Below the pieces are notes generated by a model. It was not told where the DNA came from and did no database searches. It saw only the letters and a list, made by a program, of their open reading frames with translations. 45,564 bases of DNA from Pirellula sp. (GTDB lineage: Bacteria; Planctomycetota; Planctomycetia; Pirellulales; Pirellulaceae), in contig JAJTEK010000054.1 in NCBI GenBank assembly GCA_021299695.1, forward strand, positions 1 through 45,564, in the 5' to 3' direction. Within the stretch, counting starts at the first letter, position 1; every line of letters begins with the position of its first letter. Shown one piece after another: positions 6,283 to 21,200 of the stretch. Made by a program: the position numbers and the translations under genes.

Positions 6283-9200
6283 CTACATCCAGGTGCCTTT
6301 GAGGAATTCCTCGTCGATGTCCACCGACGGATCCTTATCGGATTGGCGTTCGGCGAGGCTCGCCCAGAATTCCAATGACTCATCTTCCTGACTTTCGATC
6401 GGGAAGATCGCCGGTCCGTAGAAGTCCGGTTCACGGGTCATCGCTGCCCAAGCGTTTGCTTGGTTCCCGGCGGTGTTGAACAAGACGGCTTGTTCGACCA
6501 CACGAGGTTCTGGGGCAGCAAGGAGTCCGATCGCCAAACGGCTCGTGGAGTTCAAGGCCTCATCTGGGCCTTCTCCAGATCCGCTATTGCCCGAGGAGTT
6601 GATGAAGTCGATTAGGCTAAGCACGTCGGTCGCATCGATGAAACCATTTCCGTTGACGTCGTAGAACGGTGGCGGAGGTGGAAGTTGCTCGACGGGAATC
6701 GACGCACCTTGGGAGTTCAGCAGGTTGATCACCATCAACACATCGATCGGGGATACGAACGAATCGTTGTTGACGTCGAACCTGTTGGTGGGATTCTGAT
6801 AGAGCGACGCTACGACTTGGACCGTTACGTTGGCGATGTTGCTCGAGAGCCCATCGTTGTCCGAGACGGCGTAAGCGAAGGTAGCAGTCCCTGTGAATCC
6901 AGCTTGTGGGATAAACAGGATTCGTCCATCGCTCTGCGCCACAGCGGTACCGAAGTTCGGAGGAGTGACGATGTTGACCGTGCTGCGGTTGATCGTGCCA
7001 TCGGTGTCGAAATCGTTGGCAAGAACATCGATAACGATCTGGGTATCGCGTTTGGTGATCGCAGAATCCGCGATGGCCACCGGTGCGGTGTTGACGTTCA
7101 CGGTGACGGTCGCTTCTTGGGAGTACTTCCCAAGCGAATCGCGAACGCGGTAGGTGAAGGTGTCTTGTCCGCGGAAACCGGTGTTGGGGGTATAGCGGAT
7201 GGTCCCTGAGGACGTCGGGGCGACGGTTCCGTTGACGGGAAGTCGTCCGATTTCGATCGATCCGATATCCAATGGCGTATCGACATCGGTATCGTTTGCC
7301 AGGACAGGGAGGAGTTCCGAGACGTTGAATGGCACGGTGAACGTGTCATTGTTGGCAACAGGGGCGTCATTGATACCGGCGACGGTGATCGAGACGGTCG
7401 CGACGTTGCTGAGCAACCCTGCAGCATCTCGGGCACGGTAGGTGAACGTATCGACAAGGCTCTGTCCGTCGACCATCGCACGCAGAACCGCCGAGACCGT
7501 CGGATTGTAGATGACCGATCCGTCGTTGCGAACCGTCACCGCGGCTCCGAATTGCGAGCTGGATTGGAACGACGCAACGCTCAAGGTATCGTTCGGAAGA
7601 TCTGGGTCGGTATCGTTTGCAAGAACACCTGGAGCCGTCACGTTGAGGATGGTTTGCTCGTCGGTGCTGTAGCTATTGTCCAGAGCGATCGGTGCATCGT
7701 TGACTGGATTGATCGTTATCGAGAACGTCTTGGCCTGCGAACGATTGATGTTCGGAGGCGTGCTAGGGCCATTATCCGTGGCGATCACCGAAACGATTGC
7801 AACACCTGATGCGTTCGGAGCCGGCGTGAACCGCAGCACCCCGTTGGCATCGATCGTCGGTTGCGAGGTAAACAGAGCCGGACGATCGGCTGTTGCCGAG
7901 ATCGTGACGGTTTGGTTCGCCTCGTCGAGAGCCGTCGGAGGGTTGCTGTTCATTCCTTCGGCCGGAACGATATCGGCAAGGATGATACCGGTAAATGCAC
8001 CGGAGTCTTCGTCGACGGTAAGGTTCCTGGTGGTGTTGAATCCTGGTGGATCGTTGACCGGTGTGACCGTCAGGGTGAAGGTAGCCGCTGGGGAGCGGTT
8101 GTTGTTCGGCGGAGGAGCCGATGGACCACTATCGACAGCGACAACCACGATGCTCACCGCACCGTTGGCATCTTTGGCCAGGGTGAAGCTCAGTTGACCG
8201 GCTGCGTTGACTGCCGGACGGACTGAGAACATCGCATCGTTGTTGGTGGTTACCTCAAAGGAGACGGTTTGGGCATTCGGGCCGGTGTTTTCATCGGTCG
8301 CAGCCGGTGGGCCTGCCAAGATATTCGTGGCCCAAGGAGCCAAGTACGCAGCGGAATCCTCGAGGACCGTCAGGTTGCCACCAGCGGTGAACTGAGGTGG
8401 ATCGTTGATCGCTCCGACGCTCATGGTGATCGTACCAGTGGCGCTTTGCTGACCAGGCTTGTAAGTCGCATCGTCGGTAACGACGTAGCGGATGAAGTCT
8501 TGGCCGACGAAGTTCAATGGTGGAATGTAATCGAATCGAACGATGCGACCGTTGCTAAAGACCGGCAGGACAACACCACCCCTAGAGGTAAGTTGTTCGA
8601 TGTTGGTCATACGAATGGTTTGGCCTTCGGCGACTTCATCGGCAGGACCAGGCAAATCGTTCGCTAGAACATCTGCGGTTTGGACCGTGACTCGGGTGTC
8701 TTCGGGGGTGGTTGTCAGGTAACCGGCCGCTATCGGCGGATCGTTTACAGGAACGATGTTGATCGTGAAAACACTTTGGACCGAGACATTGGTGTTCGGC
8801 GGCGGAGCCGTCGGGCCGTTGTCCCTCAAGGTCACTCGAACCCGAGTATCCTTACCCGAATTGCTGTTGATGTCCCTGGCCGTTTGGTAGACCAAGGTAC
8901 CATCGACTCCAATGGTGGGTTGCACCACAAACGCAGTGGGGTCAAAGGCGACGACTTCGAACGACAATTCTTGGTTGGATTCATCGGCTGCGGTGATTGG
9001 ACCTGGACGGATACCCGTTGCAAAACCAGGAACCGATACGACACCTTGGTCTTCGTCGGCCGTCGTCGACGTCGGAATCGTGAATTCCGGAGCGTCATTG
9101 ACCGGTCGAACGATGATCGAGAACGTCGCATTCGGGCCGATGTTGTCGTTGGGGAACGGACCGGTGCGACCGTTGTCGACCAAGTTGACGATGATGATGG

Positions 9201-12200
9201 CCGTCCCGTTTTGGTTCGGAGCCGTCACGAAGGTCAACTCACCGGTCGAGGAGATTCGCGGCTGGGTGCTGAACAGCCCTGTATTGGAGTTGAACGTCAC
9301 GTTGAATGTCAACGTTTGGGACACCTCGTCGATGGCCGTCGCAGGTCCAGGTCGCACGTTGGTTGCAAAACTGACGATGCGTGTGGGAGTCACTCCGGTG
9401 ACCGATTCGTTGTCTTCCAGGACCGAAACGAGCGTCGTGGGAATGGTGTACTGAGGCTCGTCGTTGATATCAGCCACATTGAGGGTCAAGAGTTTTTCGG
9501 TGCTCTCGGACGGAACCCCATTGTCGGTGGCGACCAATCGGATTCGCGTGTCCTTGAACAAGCTATTGACGTCCGGGGCCAATTGGAATGTCAGATCCCC
9601 GGTGCCCGTTACCAAAGGCTGGATGGTAAAGGCGGTCGGATCGACAGCCACAGCGATGATCGTGGTCGTTTGGTTCGATTCGTCCGTCGCGGTCAATGGG
9701 CCTGGGCCGAGGTTCGTGATGAAGCCCGGAAGAGTTAGGAACCCATCGTCTTCCCTCATGTTGAACGTATTGAAGGCCATATCGAAGATCGGTGGATCGT
9801 TGATCTCCCTGACCCGAATGGTGAAGGTCTGGGTTGTCGAACGGTTGACGTTTGGCGATGTATTCGACCCATCATCGAACAGGCTGACGCGTACCAAAAT
9901 CGGTCCGGAGTTGAGGATGTTGACATCCGGAGCAAGGTCATAAGTCAATGTACCCGTCGGCGAGATGCGAGGCTGACCGGCAAGCCCGTTGAATTTGCTC
10001 GTGTCGATGGCTTGGACGTCAAACTGAAGGGTCTGTGCAGGGACACCCGCAACGAGTCCTAGTTCATCGATCGCCGTCAGGGGACCTGCGGTGATGTTGG
10101 TCGCAAAATTCACAATCGGTGAATTTTCGAGGTCCTCATCGATGCTGATGATCGGATTGGGGATCGTAAACAACGGAGCGTCGTTGACCGCATTGACCAG
10201 CAATGTCACGGTGATTTCCGCCGATGAGTTCACATCGGGGATTCCGGGACGAGAGCCTGGAGCAGGTCCGTTGTCTACCGCACGGACTCTGATCAAGATC
10301 GGCCCGGAGTTAACGACGTTGACATCCGGAGCAAGATCGTAGGTCAGTACTCCGGTTGGGCTGATTTGTGGTTGTCCAGCCAAGCCATTGAATCGTGTTG
10401 GATCGACAGCGCTTACCGTGAAGGAAACGGTTTGCGAGGCGAGTTCATCGACTGCGGAGCTAGGCCCTGGTTGGATTCCAGCAAGGAAACCACTCAGTGG
10501 TGAATTTTCAAGATCTTCGTTGATGGTGATCGTCGAGTTCGGGACGCTGAACTCCGGCGCATCGTTGACGTCTTGGACGCTGATGGTGAAGGTCTGAGGG
10601 GCAGAGCGATGTACGTCGGGGATACCTGGGCGAGAACCGGTCGCGGGCCCATCGTCTTGGGCGATGACTTCGACCAAGATCGGTCCGGAGTTGATCAGGT
10701 TGACGTTGGGAGCTAGGTCGTAGGAGAGCGTTCCGTCGGCAGTGATCTGGGGTTGAACGCTAAATCGTGTTGGATCGAGCGCTCTTACGATGAAGCTGAC
10801 GGCTTGTCCCGGAGGTCCGATTTCATCGGTGGCTGTTGGAGGTCCAGCGACGATATTGGTCAAGAAGCCTGGCAGCGGAGAGCTTTCGAGATCTTCTTGG
10901 ATCGAGATGATCGGACTTGGAATACTGAATCCTGGAGCGTCGTTGACGTCTTGAACTCGGATCGTGAATGTTTGCTCGATCGAGCGGTTGACGTCAGGTA
11001 TACCGGCTCGGTCGCCTGCCGCAGGACCATTGTCGACGGCTACGACGCGGACGAGGATCGGTCCGGAGTTCAGGAGATTGACATCGGGAGCGAGGTCATA
11101 GGTCAACTGACCGGCTGGGTTGATGCGAGGTTGTCCGGCCAATCCATTGAATCGAGTTGGGTCCAACGCGGTGACTTCGAACGAAACGGTCTGCCCAGGA
11201 GTTGGTGGATTCAATCCCAGTTCATCGGTCGCCGTCGGCGGACCGGCGACGATATTCGTTACGAAGCTAACGACCGGCGAGACCTCGAGGTCCTCTTGGA
11301 TGTTGATCACCGCATTAGGAATCGTAAAGAGCGGAGCATCGTTGACCTCGACCGGCAGGATCGTGAAGGTCCTGGGTACCGAGCGATTGTCATCTGGACG
11401 TCCAGGACGCGAGCCAGCGGCGTTGCCATTATCGATCGCGATGACTTCGACCAAGATCGGCGACGAGTTCAACGCGTTGACATCGGTATTGAGGGTGTAG
11501 GTCAAGGTTCCGTCGGGAGTGATCGCCGGTTGGCCGTCGGAAGTAAATCGCGTTGGATCCAACGCGGTGACTTCGAACGAGACGCTTTGCGGATCAATTC
11601 CCGCGACAAGCCCCAGCTCATCGTCGGTGGTGGACTTGCCTGGGAAAATCAGGTTCAAGAATCCAGGTGCGCTGACGCTTGCATCCTCAAGGGGCGTTTG
11701 CGTCGGGCGAGGGATGTTGAACAATGGCGGATCGTTCACATCGTTGACGTTGATCGTCAGGGTGCTGTAGATCAAGGTCGGAGGCATATCGTCCATTCCT
11801 GGACGCTTGGGTTGTTCGTCGCCACCGGCAACACCGGAATCCTCGATCAGGATACGGACCAGTACCGGTCCGTTGATCAGGTTGTTGTAGTCGGTCGGTG
11901 GGGTGTAGGTGATGCGGTTGTTGATCAGAGTCAGCGTTTCACCCAGACCGCGGTCGGTGACGAGTTCGGCATCGACGATTCGGAGTGTTTGCCCCGACTC
12001 GTTGGTATCGTAGATATCCCCGTCGGTTCCGGTTGGACGATCCGGTTGGGTCCGATCGTTGGCCGTAAAGAGCGACCCATCCCAAGTGATGGTCTGATCT
12101 TCGTTGATGGTTGCCACATCGTCCACGGCGACCGGTGCATCGTTGACCGGCGTGACGGTGATCGTCACGGTTGCAGCCCTGTTGCTGGTCATGCGAGGAT

Positions 12201-15200
12201 CGGTAGCTAGGTAGACGAAGGTATCGGTTCCGAAGAAGTCTTGTTTCGGTAGATACACAAAGGAGCCGTCGGCCGAAAGCGTCAGGTACCCATGCTCTGG
12301 GCCACGGACTGGCTGGACACCGGGTTGGGTGAGGTCCGAGTCAAACACGCGAATCGGCTGGCTATCGACATCGGTGTCGTTGGTCAAAACGCCTGCGGCT
12401 GGGATGATCAGGACATTGTCTTCTGCAACAATGAAGGTGTCGGCATTGGCCACCGGCGGGGAACCGGCAAGGACCTCGATCAGATGGTCTTCGACTTCGC
12501 CGCCGATTCCCAATCCGTAGGTAAAGAGTCCACCTGTGCTGCTGATCCGGAACCTTGCGGTCGTAAAGCCGATCGCAGCGCTCGCTGGGGTCGTGACGTA
12601 GAAGGTGTTCGAACCTGCGATCACCGGTTGAGCACTCAGGATCCGTTCGCCTGGATCTTCGAAATCGTTGTCTTGGTTCCAGTCGAACCAAGCGTCGATG
12701 AACCCGCTGGTCGAAGCGGTGATGCTCACGGGGGTCGACAGGGATTGCGAGTTGAACCAGCTACCGAACTCTACGCCGTCTTCATCGTCGGCCGAGACCG
12801 TCAGTGCATTGTTCACCACACTTACGGTAGGAAGCTTGAGCTTCGAATCGTTGATCGCTTTATTGATCGCAGCGGCAAGTGCCGTCGCGAAACTGTTCGG
12901 GGTGACCGTCGCGAGGTTGACCGAGACGGCAACGTTACCGACTCCGAGCACCGTCGGTGTGGCCAGTGGGTCGGTATCGATGACTTGGAAGCCTACGGAA
13001 TTCCCAAAGCCATCGGACAAGAACATCGTGTTGCCGGCCGCGAGGCCTGTGAGGTTCGATTGCACGAGGACTTCGTTGGTCCCGGATTGAACTCGAGCCA
13101 CAGCGCCAAGTGCGTTCGTCAAATCGAATCGATGGCCGCTGGTTCCGCCGAGTGAGAGGACATCACCGGTGACATTTGCGTGAATGCCGGTGATGCTGCC
13201 ATCGAGGATCGAGGCCAGAACGACCGCTTGCAACCTCGAAGCGACATCTGCAGCGGTAACTGCACCGTTAAGGTCGACGGCACGGGCACCGGGGATCAAA
13301 GCGGGTGCACCGTCGGTGAACTCGTAAGTGACCGACTTGGAGACCGTATCGGAGATCGTCAGCGACTTGCCGACCATGGTCGGATCGAACGCCGAGGCGA
13401 TCAGTCGAGCGGGGCCTTTTGAGGAAATGCTCAGGAAGTTCCCGAGGGTCCCGAAGTCGATTGCCGAATCGAAGTCATCGGCATCGGCTGCAGGGGAGGG
13501 TTGGCCATCGATTTCGCCGTCGGCGTAGACTCCTAGGACCAACAGGTCTGCATCGTCGGGATAAAGCCCGTGTCGAACGCCGTTATCGGCCAGCAGCGTG
13601 CTGCTGTTTGAACCGGTTCCGGGTCGTTGAACCGCATCGCCGTAGTCGACAGAGACTTCTGGCATGAGGATCGTAAACTGGGTCAGCGAGTTTGCTCGGT
13701 TGGCTTGGAGGTTGTTCCCGGCCAAGTCTTGGATCGCAGGGATCGAGAGCGAGGCGGCCATGCCCGTGATCGAGTTGACCCCTTCGACGAAAATCAATCC
13801 GTTGGCAAGCGAGTAGGCCTTTACGCCCGAACCGACTTGGTTGAGGGCTTGGGTCAATGCCGTGGACATCGCGATCGCATCGAAACCGGCCACTGGAAGG
13901 AACTTCACAGGGATCGCACCGGCAGCAACACCGGGGGTACCTGAAAGGACCAGCGAGGAGTTCGATACATTCATCGTATCGCCGACGTTACCCCCGACGA
14001 CGACTCGTCCACCGGGGATGGCTTGAACAGGCCATCCGTTTTGACGGATCAGCGGATTGACAACGGCTGCGATCTTGGCGGCGAGTTGATCCGGAGTGTC
14101 GGTGGCCAAGAACGTGATGACCTTCGAGGCGAAAATCGTTTGCGTGTTGCCTGCGAGGTTGAATTCGAATCGGATCGTCTCACCGCCGGCAGGGGTGTAG
14201 GTGAAGGTTTGGCCATCGGCCACACCACCGGCTGGAACCGTCAGGACGAATCCGCTATCGAGTTCCAGGGAACGAGTGCCACCGCTTGCAAGCGAAACGG
14301 TGAAGCGATCGCCATCGATACGATTGGCCGCGTCGTCTGGGGCGATGACACGAACCGTCGGCTTGTTGATTAAGGTCAGTTCGTAGACGCTGTCTTGGCG
14401 CCAGAAACCAGCCAAAGGTGTCAAGCGGATCGTGCGGCTGTTGAAGCTATAGCCAAAGACGTAATCGACGCCGGGGCTGAGCATTCGACCGTTCTCGGTC
14501 AGAACGACGTTGTCCTGGGTGATTGTCAATGGATCCGGACCGGTTCCTTGGCGTTCATCGATGAGGATTTCGAAGTAGTCGATATTGCCGGCCTTAAGTT
14601 GCACATACGTATTCGAACCGTCCAGGTCGACCCCTGCGGAGTCATTGTCTAGAGGTCTCTGGAGGATTGCCACAGGTCCATCGAGATCGACGCGATCGAG
14701 GGCACCTCGGTCGGCAAAGACATTCGAGCCTAGGCCACCTGGGGTGCTCACCGACGGATCGTCGCTACGGAGCAAGCCGTAGGCATCGAATTCAGGAGCG
14801 ATGATCGGGCTCGTTGGCAGACCGACGGCCGAACGGACTTGGTCGAGCAAGTTTCGGTCTTCGAGCGAGGCGATCGACGAATCGATGGCTCGAGAGAACG
14901 CTCGCAGGTAGAAACGATCTCGGGTCGGGTCGGTAAAGAGCGGTTCGGAGGCCGTTAAGGTGATCGGGAACGACTGAGATCCATTGAGGGACGCAGGCAG
15001 GATGTTTGCCGCGTTGCCCTGATAGAGGTTCGCACCGATGACGATCGAGTTCAAAAGTGCAGGGTCATTGGCAACGTTGATCCCACGAGCCAGATTGGCC
15101 AGGATGTTGCTCAGGATGGTCGGACTTGTGTTGGCCTCGACCTCGATCCCCGACTGGTTGGCTCCCGCGTTCAATCCGTAGATCGTATTGTTGACGATCC

Positions 15201-18200
15201 TCGTGACGCTTACCGGCGAACTGGCTTGGTTCACGAAGGCTGTATCGCCACCGACTCGGATACCGCCGTTGGAATTTCCGGCAAGGATATTGTTGACGAT
15301 GACCGCACCTGGAGCCAACTGGCTATTGTTCAGGGTGATCATGTTGCGAACCGATCCCGGATAAGGTCGGTTCCCCGCCTCGGTAGAGATCGGAACTTGT
15401 CGCGACTGGATCGGCTGCGTGGAGATCTGATCCATGTTGATGAATCGATCGCTCAGATCCCGAGGAGCTGGGATCAGGTTGATGCCGTACTGGGAGGATC
15501 GCGATACACCGACGCCCGAGATGATGAGTTGTCCTTGGTCTCGCAAGGTGTTCGCATCACCGGAATCTTCGCCCCACTGGGTGTCCTGTCCGTACTTGAT
15601 CGTGTTGAAGCCCACAGGAACTGGGTTGCCGTTGGCATCTCGGAATCCGAAGGTGGAGTTTCCGAAAAGATCCGAAGCGACCGCGCCGTTGAATTGCAGG
15701 GTCGTCGAGTGGGCAGCGTTGTAAAGGGACGTACCGAACATATCGCCAGTATTTTCGACCGTCAGTCCGAGCAATGCACGAACGGCAGGATCGTTGATGG
15801 CATTTCGAACTGCGAAAGCGATTTGGACGTCCGTCGCGTTGGGAGCCAAGGGGATGCGGATTCGTCCGGGAATGTCCGGACGGAATGCCGGATCGCTGAC
15901 GTTGGCCGTGGTGAACACATTGAATTCGAACGTAACGGCGTTGATGCCATTGCTGACGGTAAAGGAGTAACCGTCACCGATTTGACCGGCAAGACCAGTC
16001 GTATCGATCGCCATGGCTTTGACCAAGCGGTCATTGGTGTCGAAGGTCCGACCTTTGGGTCCCACGAAGGGGACCGGTTCGATGGCCAAGTTTTGGCCTT
16101 CGGTTTTCCCGTAGTCCGGGGCGGTTCGCATTTCGAGTTGGTAGGCACCGGTCTCGATTTCCGGAGCGCCTGCACCCCCTGGACCACCGGAGAGTTCGTA
16201 CTGGAACGTGTCGTTGAAAATCGGTTGCAACGATTGGCCGTTGGAGACCATCTCACCGCGTTCGGCAAAGCTGATGACGATGTCATCGATCGTTACGCTC
16301 ATCGGTGCGGCAGGGATGCCGCGACTTGTTCCGTTGTTCAAAGCGCGACGAGCTGCTTGGGTGACAGGGAAGTTCGTATCGACAGGACCGAAGCTATCTC
16401 CGAGTCGCGAGCCGCTCAGGCGCAGGACCCCTGGGTCGTCTACCGAGACACCGGTACCAAAGAACTTGATCGTGTCTCGATCGAACCGCCAAACATCGAG
16501 GTTGTTTTCCTGTCCGGCGACATTCAAGGCACCGGCCAAGGCGATGATCATCTGATCCCGCACGTTCGGGGCTATTGGAGGGGTACTGTCGAAGGCGGGC
16601 ATGGAATTATCGATAAAGACCGGAACGTTTCCTGCTTGGACCCCGGGTTTGCCGGTGATCATCGCGCGGTCAGGTCCGAGCAGATCGTAATCGCTTGGCA
16701 AGACCGACGCGGGCAGTCGTACACCGTTGAGTTCGGTGATGTTCAGCACGTTGCCCGATGCGGAGCTGGCCACGACGGTATAACCAGCGGCGGTCAATAC
16801 ATTCGTGATGGACGCAGCGATGTCGGCAGGCGAATCGGTGCTGGAAAACGGTATAAGGTTCGGACCTGCAGCGGTCGCGAAGGTATAGATGTCGGTGCCG
16901 ATCTTGAGTTGGTCGCCGACTCTGAAGCTCTGACCGCTACCGACGTTGAGGACAAGCCCGAGTTCGAATTCGAAGGTTACAGTTCCGGTTGGCGCGGTGA
17001 CCGTGAACGCGTCTCCGTCGGAAATCCTTTCGCCTGGAATTGCAGAAAGTTCGATTCCACCGCGCTCGGGGTCATTGGTACGGAAGTCACCGCCGGAGTT
17101 GAACTCGAAGCGGATCTTGACGTCTCGCTTTCCGGCTAGAGAGGCCAGGTTGACGCGCGCTTGTCGCCAACCTTGGTTATCGAAGGCCGACGAGGAGATA
17201 AAGCTGCGACCGAAGGCGTCTTGGTTGCCGTTGCGAGGCACATCGTATTCGCTAAACGGAGGGAAAATCGCCCCGTCGGCATAGGATTGATCGACGTAGC
17301 CTGCCGAGTTATTGGTTGTCAGCAGGATCCATTGTCCATCTTCGCCTGCCCCGTAAACCCGGAACGAATCCAAGAATGGATTGTTGCCACCATCGCCAAA
17401 AATATTTCCGTCGTTGTTGGCCGTCGCGTTCTCGGTTCTGAGGTTGTAATTGAAATACATCACCGGCTGATCGCTCGATGAGTAGCTACTGAGGTCGAGT
17501 AGACGGCTTTCGAAAGCCCCCGATGCTCCACCTGGCATCGCATAGGTGTTGACCGTATTGGCGAAGTTATCGATACCGAAGCGGTTTCCAGGGTTGTTGA
17601 AAGCAAACCGCAGGGTATTATTCCCACCGCTTTGGGAGGAACCCGAGCGATTGAACGTTTGGGTTCGACCGTGACCGGCCGAAGCCGAATCCGGATCGGC
17701 CGAGGGAGTCGACACGTGCCAAAGGTTCGCATCCAAGGCACTGAAGTCGATGCCGGCGATCGAGGCGACACCTAAGTCGATCGAGCTTGCACCGAACGGG
17801 AATACCGGTTGTAGTTCCCCGGCGGTGTTGAAGGCATACAAAGTTCCGGCGGTCGATACACCGAAGAGGACATCGGCGAAGAGTCCATTTTCCACGTTGG
17901 CAGGGCCGCGAGAGAGCCCCGTAAAATTGATCGGATTACCAGTGGTCGGGTCGTTGATGACCACTCGGGTCGGAAGGGCTGGTACACCAACAATCACCGG
18001 AGTGACCAGCTCTCCCTGGTTGGTGACCCCATAAACCTGATTGCCCAGCGTCGTGACACCGTTGACGGTTCCGGTGGCGAGCAAGAAGGATCCAGCTTCC
18101 TGAATGTTCGTCCCGGCCGTCGTACCCATGTTGTAGACACCGTTCTCATAATCGGTATCGGTACGAGTCGGTAACCCTTGCCAATTGATCGCAGCTCCCG

Positions 18201-21200
18201 TGTCGGGATTCAATTGATAAATGATGTTTCGAACCACTGGCAAAGGAGCGCTCGGAGTTTGATTAAAACTACCAGTCAAGCGACGCGAGGCGACACCAAA
18301 GAAATTGGATCGGCCTGATGCACCCAAGCTCGTGTAGGTCAGTGCCGTGAAGACCATTCCATCGCCGATCGCATTTCCGTTGGCGTCTTGGGACTGTCGT
18401 ACATCGAGGGCTCCGTTGGCATCGAAGTATCGTCCCCAGGTGATGATTCCCGAGTTGGTAACTCCGGGGATGGCAAGTCCTGTATCGCCGATATCGATGC
18501 CGAAGAATTGCCCCGCATTGGTATCGGTGATCGGACCTGGGTCTTGGATCCGGAAGCCCATGGCCGTCCCGGCTGGCGACACGGCCATGTCACGCGTGAT
18601 GAAGCCGTTGGTGAAGGTGTCTTCGGAGTTTCCACCGCGGCTCATGTGCGCTTCGACCGCACCGGTCATCGGATTGAGGAAAGAGACCTTACCGGCATCG
18701 ATTGCCGTATCGGTCCGCGCCACGAAGAGCGTTACATCCGCAAGGGTGAAGGGAACTTGTCCACCCCTGAATAGTTCAGGCGATCCACTGGCGGTCGTCA
18801 GGACCGGTTGTGGCTCGAATCGGTCTTCGCCTAAGCGGGCTACCGAATCGAGAGGTTCGAGTCGGATCTCGAGAGCGCCTGGAATGCCCGAGAGGTCCGA
18901 TTGGGTGAACTGTCGGAGCCCAAAGTAGCTGACCGCTTTATTGGTTACGGCCACCGCGTAGTCGCCTGGGGGCAACTCGATAGGTCCGATGTATGCATCG
19001 CGTTTGCCGAGTGATCCTCGGGACAGGTCGGTCTGATCGGTTCCTTTGAGGATCGCAGGCTGGTCGTCTTGGATGTTCGAGTCATCGCCGGTGAGTACCA
19101 GCGTCATGTTGCCGCCAGCTTCGCGTCTAAAGACCCACAACTGGGTGTTGGCACGTCCGGTTCCGTCGGAGTAATCCAGATCGAAGATCAACGATCCGTG
19201 AGCGTCGACTCTCAATGCCGTATTGGGCGTGTTGCCCGGCAGTTGTTGGATGGAGTCTTCGTCGCGCCCAACCGAGAAATTGAACCAGTCGACATCGGCT
19301 GCCGTCGATAAATTTCCAGCGATCGAGACACCGGCTCGGTCGTTGACCATGACATTCCCTACATCGATCGCTGTCGATGAGGCGCTGCCTAGGTCAAGAG
19401 CCGGTTCAGCGAACTCGCCGACCAATGGCGAATGCATGGTATTGCCGAAGATTTCGATGCCATTGGTTGCAAACCGAAGGTCTGCATAGCGAACCGTCGA
19501 GCCGGCGATCTCTTGGCGTTCTTGGAGTCGTACGTGGAGTTTGTACGCACCGATGGTGATCCCCGAGGTGGTATCAAACGGATCGGTTGCGACGCCGGGT
19601 TGTTTGTTGCTCGAACGGACTCGGACGTAATAGAGGTTCGAGGTTCCGGCGACTCCAGGCAATACGATGCGCATGCCTGCATCGCGCGGGTTGGTCGCTT
19701 GGAAGTCGACGTTGGATCCTGCGGCTTGGGAGTTCTGAACTTCGGTAGCGAGTTGATCCATTGGGAAGGCACGGATCGCCGGATTGTAGTTCGGATTTCC
19801 CAGAGCTTGATCGGCGATCGATTCGGCCAGCGAATCATCGCTCAGAGCCATGATCTGGCCACTTTCGTCGATGAGTTCAACGATCGAATCGAGCGAACCG
19901 GAGGATTGATCGATATCGAGCCAAACGGTCGACCCTGCGACACCGGAGAATCGGTACACGTCCATGTCCTTGGGCGAGGCGATCGTACCGGTCAGGGTCA
20001 CGCCCAGACGCAGGTTTTCGTCGCCGAGGCTCAAGTTCGCTGCAAGCTTGCCGATGTCTTCGGCTTGGAATGGATTATCGTTGCTGCCGCTCGAGGCGAT
20101 TCGATCCGATTCCTTCTCGTACGTCATATCGACGTTGCGATCGTTGCTAAACGGAGTAAAGCGGATGCTGCGCCAATCTCCGGGTTGGGGCGAGCTCGCC
20201 GAACCGTTGTTGTTGGTGTCTCGGAGCGATGCACCTTCGTCATCGAATCCAGCACCGATCGAATCGTCGGCCAGGGAGGTAATCACGACCGGGAAACCTT
20301 GGGACCCAAGGATCTGGACGGTCCCTCCGATGCGGTCTTTGATATCCAAAGGTCGGCCCGCAGCGGTGATACCCGCGTTGTTGCTGGCTTTGATGACCAA
20401 GCTCGAGTCGACTTTGCTGACGAGTCGTAGGCCACCGAAAGTATGGAAATCCGGAACGATGATTTCGCTTTGAAGGATATGCACGATGTCGGTATCGTCC
20501 ATGACCGTTTCGGTCAGGAGCGTACCGCCCCGGACACGCATTCCGTTGAGTCCATTTCCGCCCAAGCGGTTGTTGAAGACGAGCGGGCCGTAGTTTCCGA
20601 TACCCAAGTCAGTCTCGCGTTGGTTCAGGCCGGTGGATCGACCGAAATCGCGGACCACTTTGGTCGACAGACTTGTGTGATCGACGCTGATCGCGGCGGT
20701 ATCTGCTGCCGAATTGTCGCGGATTACGTTGTTGATGATGACCGGTTGGCTTGAGAGAACAAAAATCGCCGATCCGTCGTTGTTCCCCTTGGCATCTCGG
20801 TTCGTTCCACTGGTATTGGTGCGTCCCGAAGCATTTCGTTCGATGAGAGAATTCGCAACACGCGCGGAGGCTTGATGCACCTCGATTGCATTGAACGACG
20901 CAAAACCGCCCGGAATACGCGACTCGCCGCCGGCGAAAGTCACGACGGCATTGTCGAGGCTCAATTCGCTCATGTGGCGAGCAAGGATACCCGACCAATT
21001 GCCGGCTGTACCTGTGGTTGCCGACCCATCGTTGTTGGTATCAAAGGTTCCGCCAGCCCCGTAGCGATCGTCGAGTCGGGAGGTAAAGATCACCGGCTTG
21101 GCTTTGCTTCCTTCGGCGATCAGCGTCGCTCCGATGCCGACTTCGATGCGCGTGCCGAGCAATTTGGCCACGATCCCCGGATCGATCACCAAAGTGCTGT

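Noticed and set aside
15226-17139. 637-residue plus-strand open frame opposite giant gene A
   Set aside because: It is antisense to clear beta-rich, repeat-containing coding sequence of A, is rich in Arg, Asp, Gly and Val from codon mirroring, and shows no domain or credible start context. The same holds for the plus-strand frames at 8680-9738, 10753-12210, 12292-13155, 25849-26874, 27973-29187, 29188-30387, 33745-34851 and 40434-41492.
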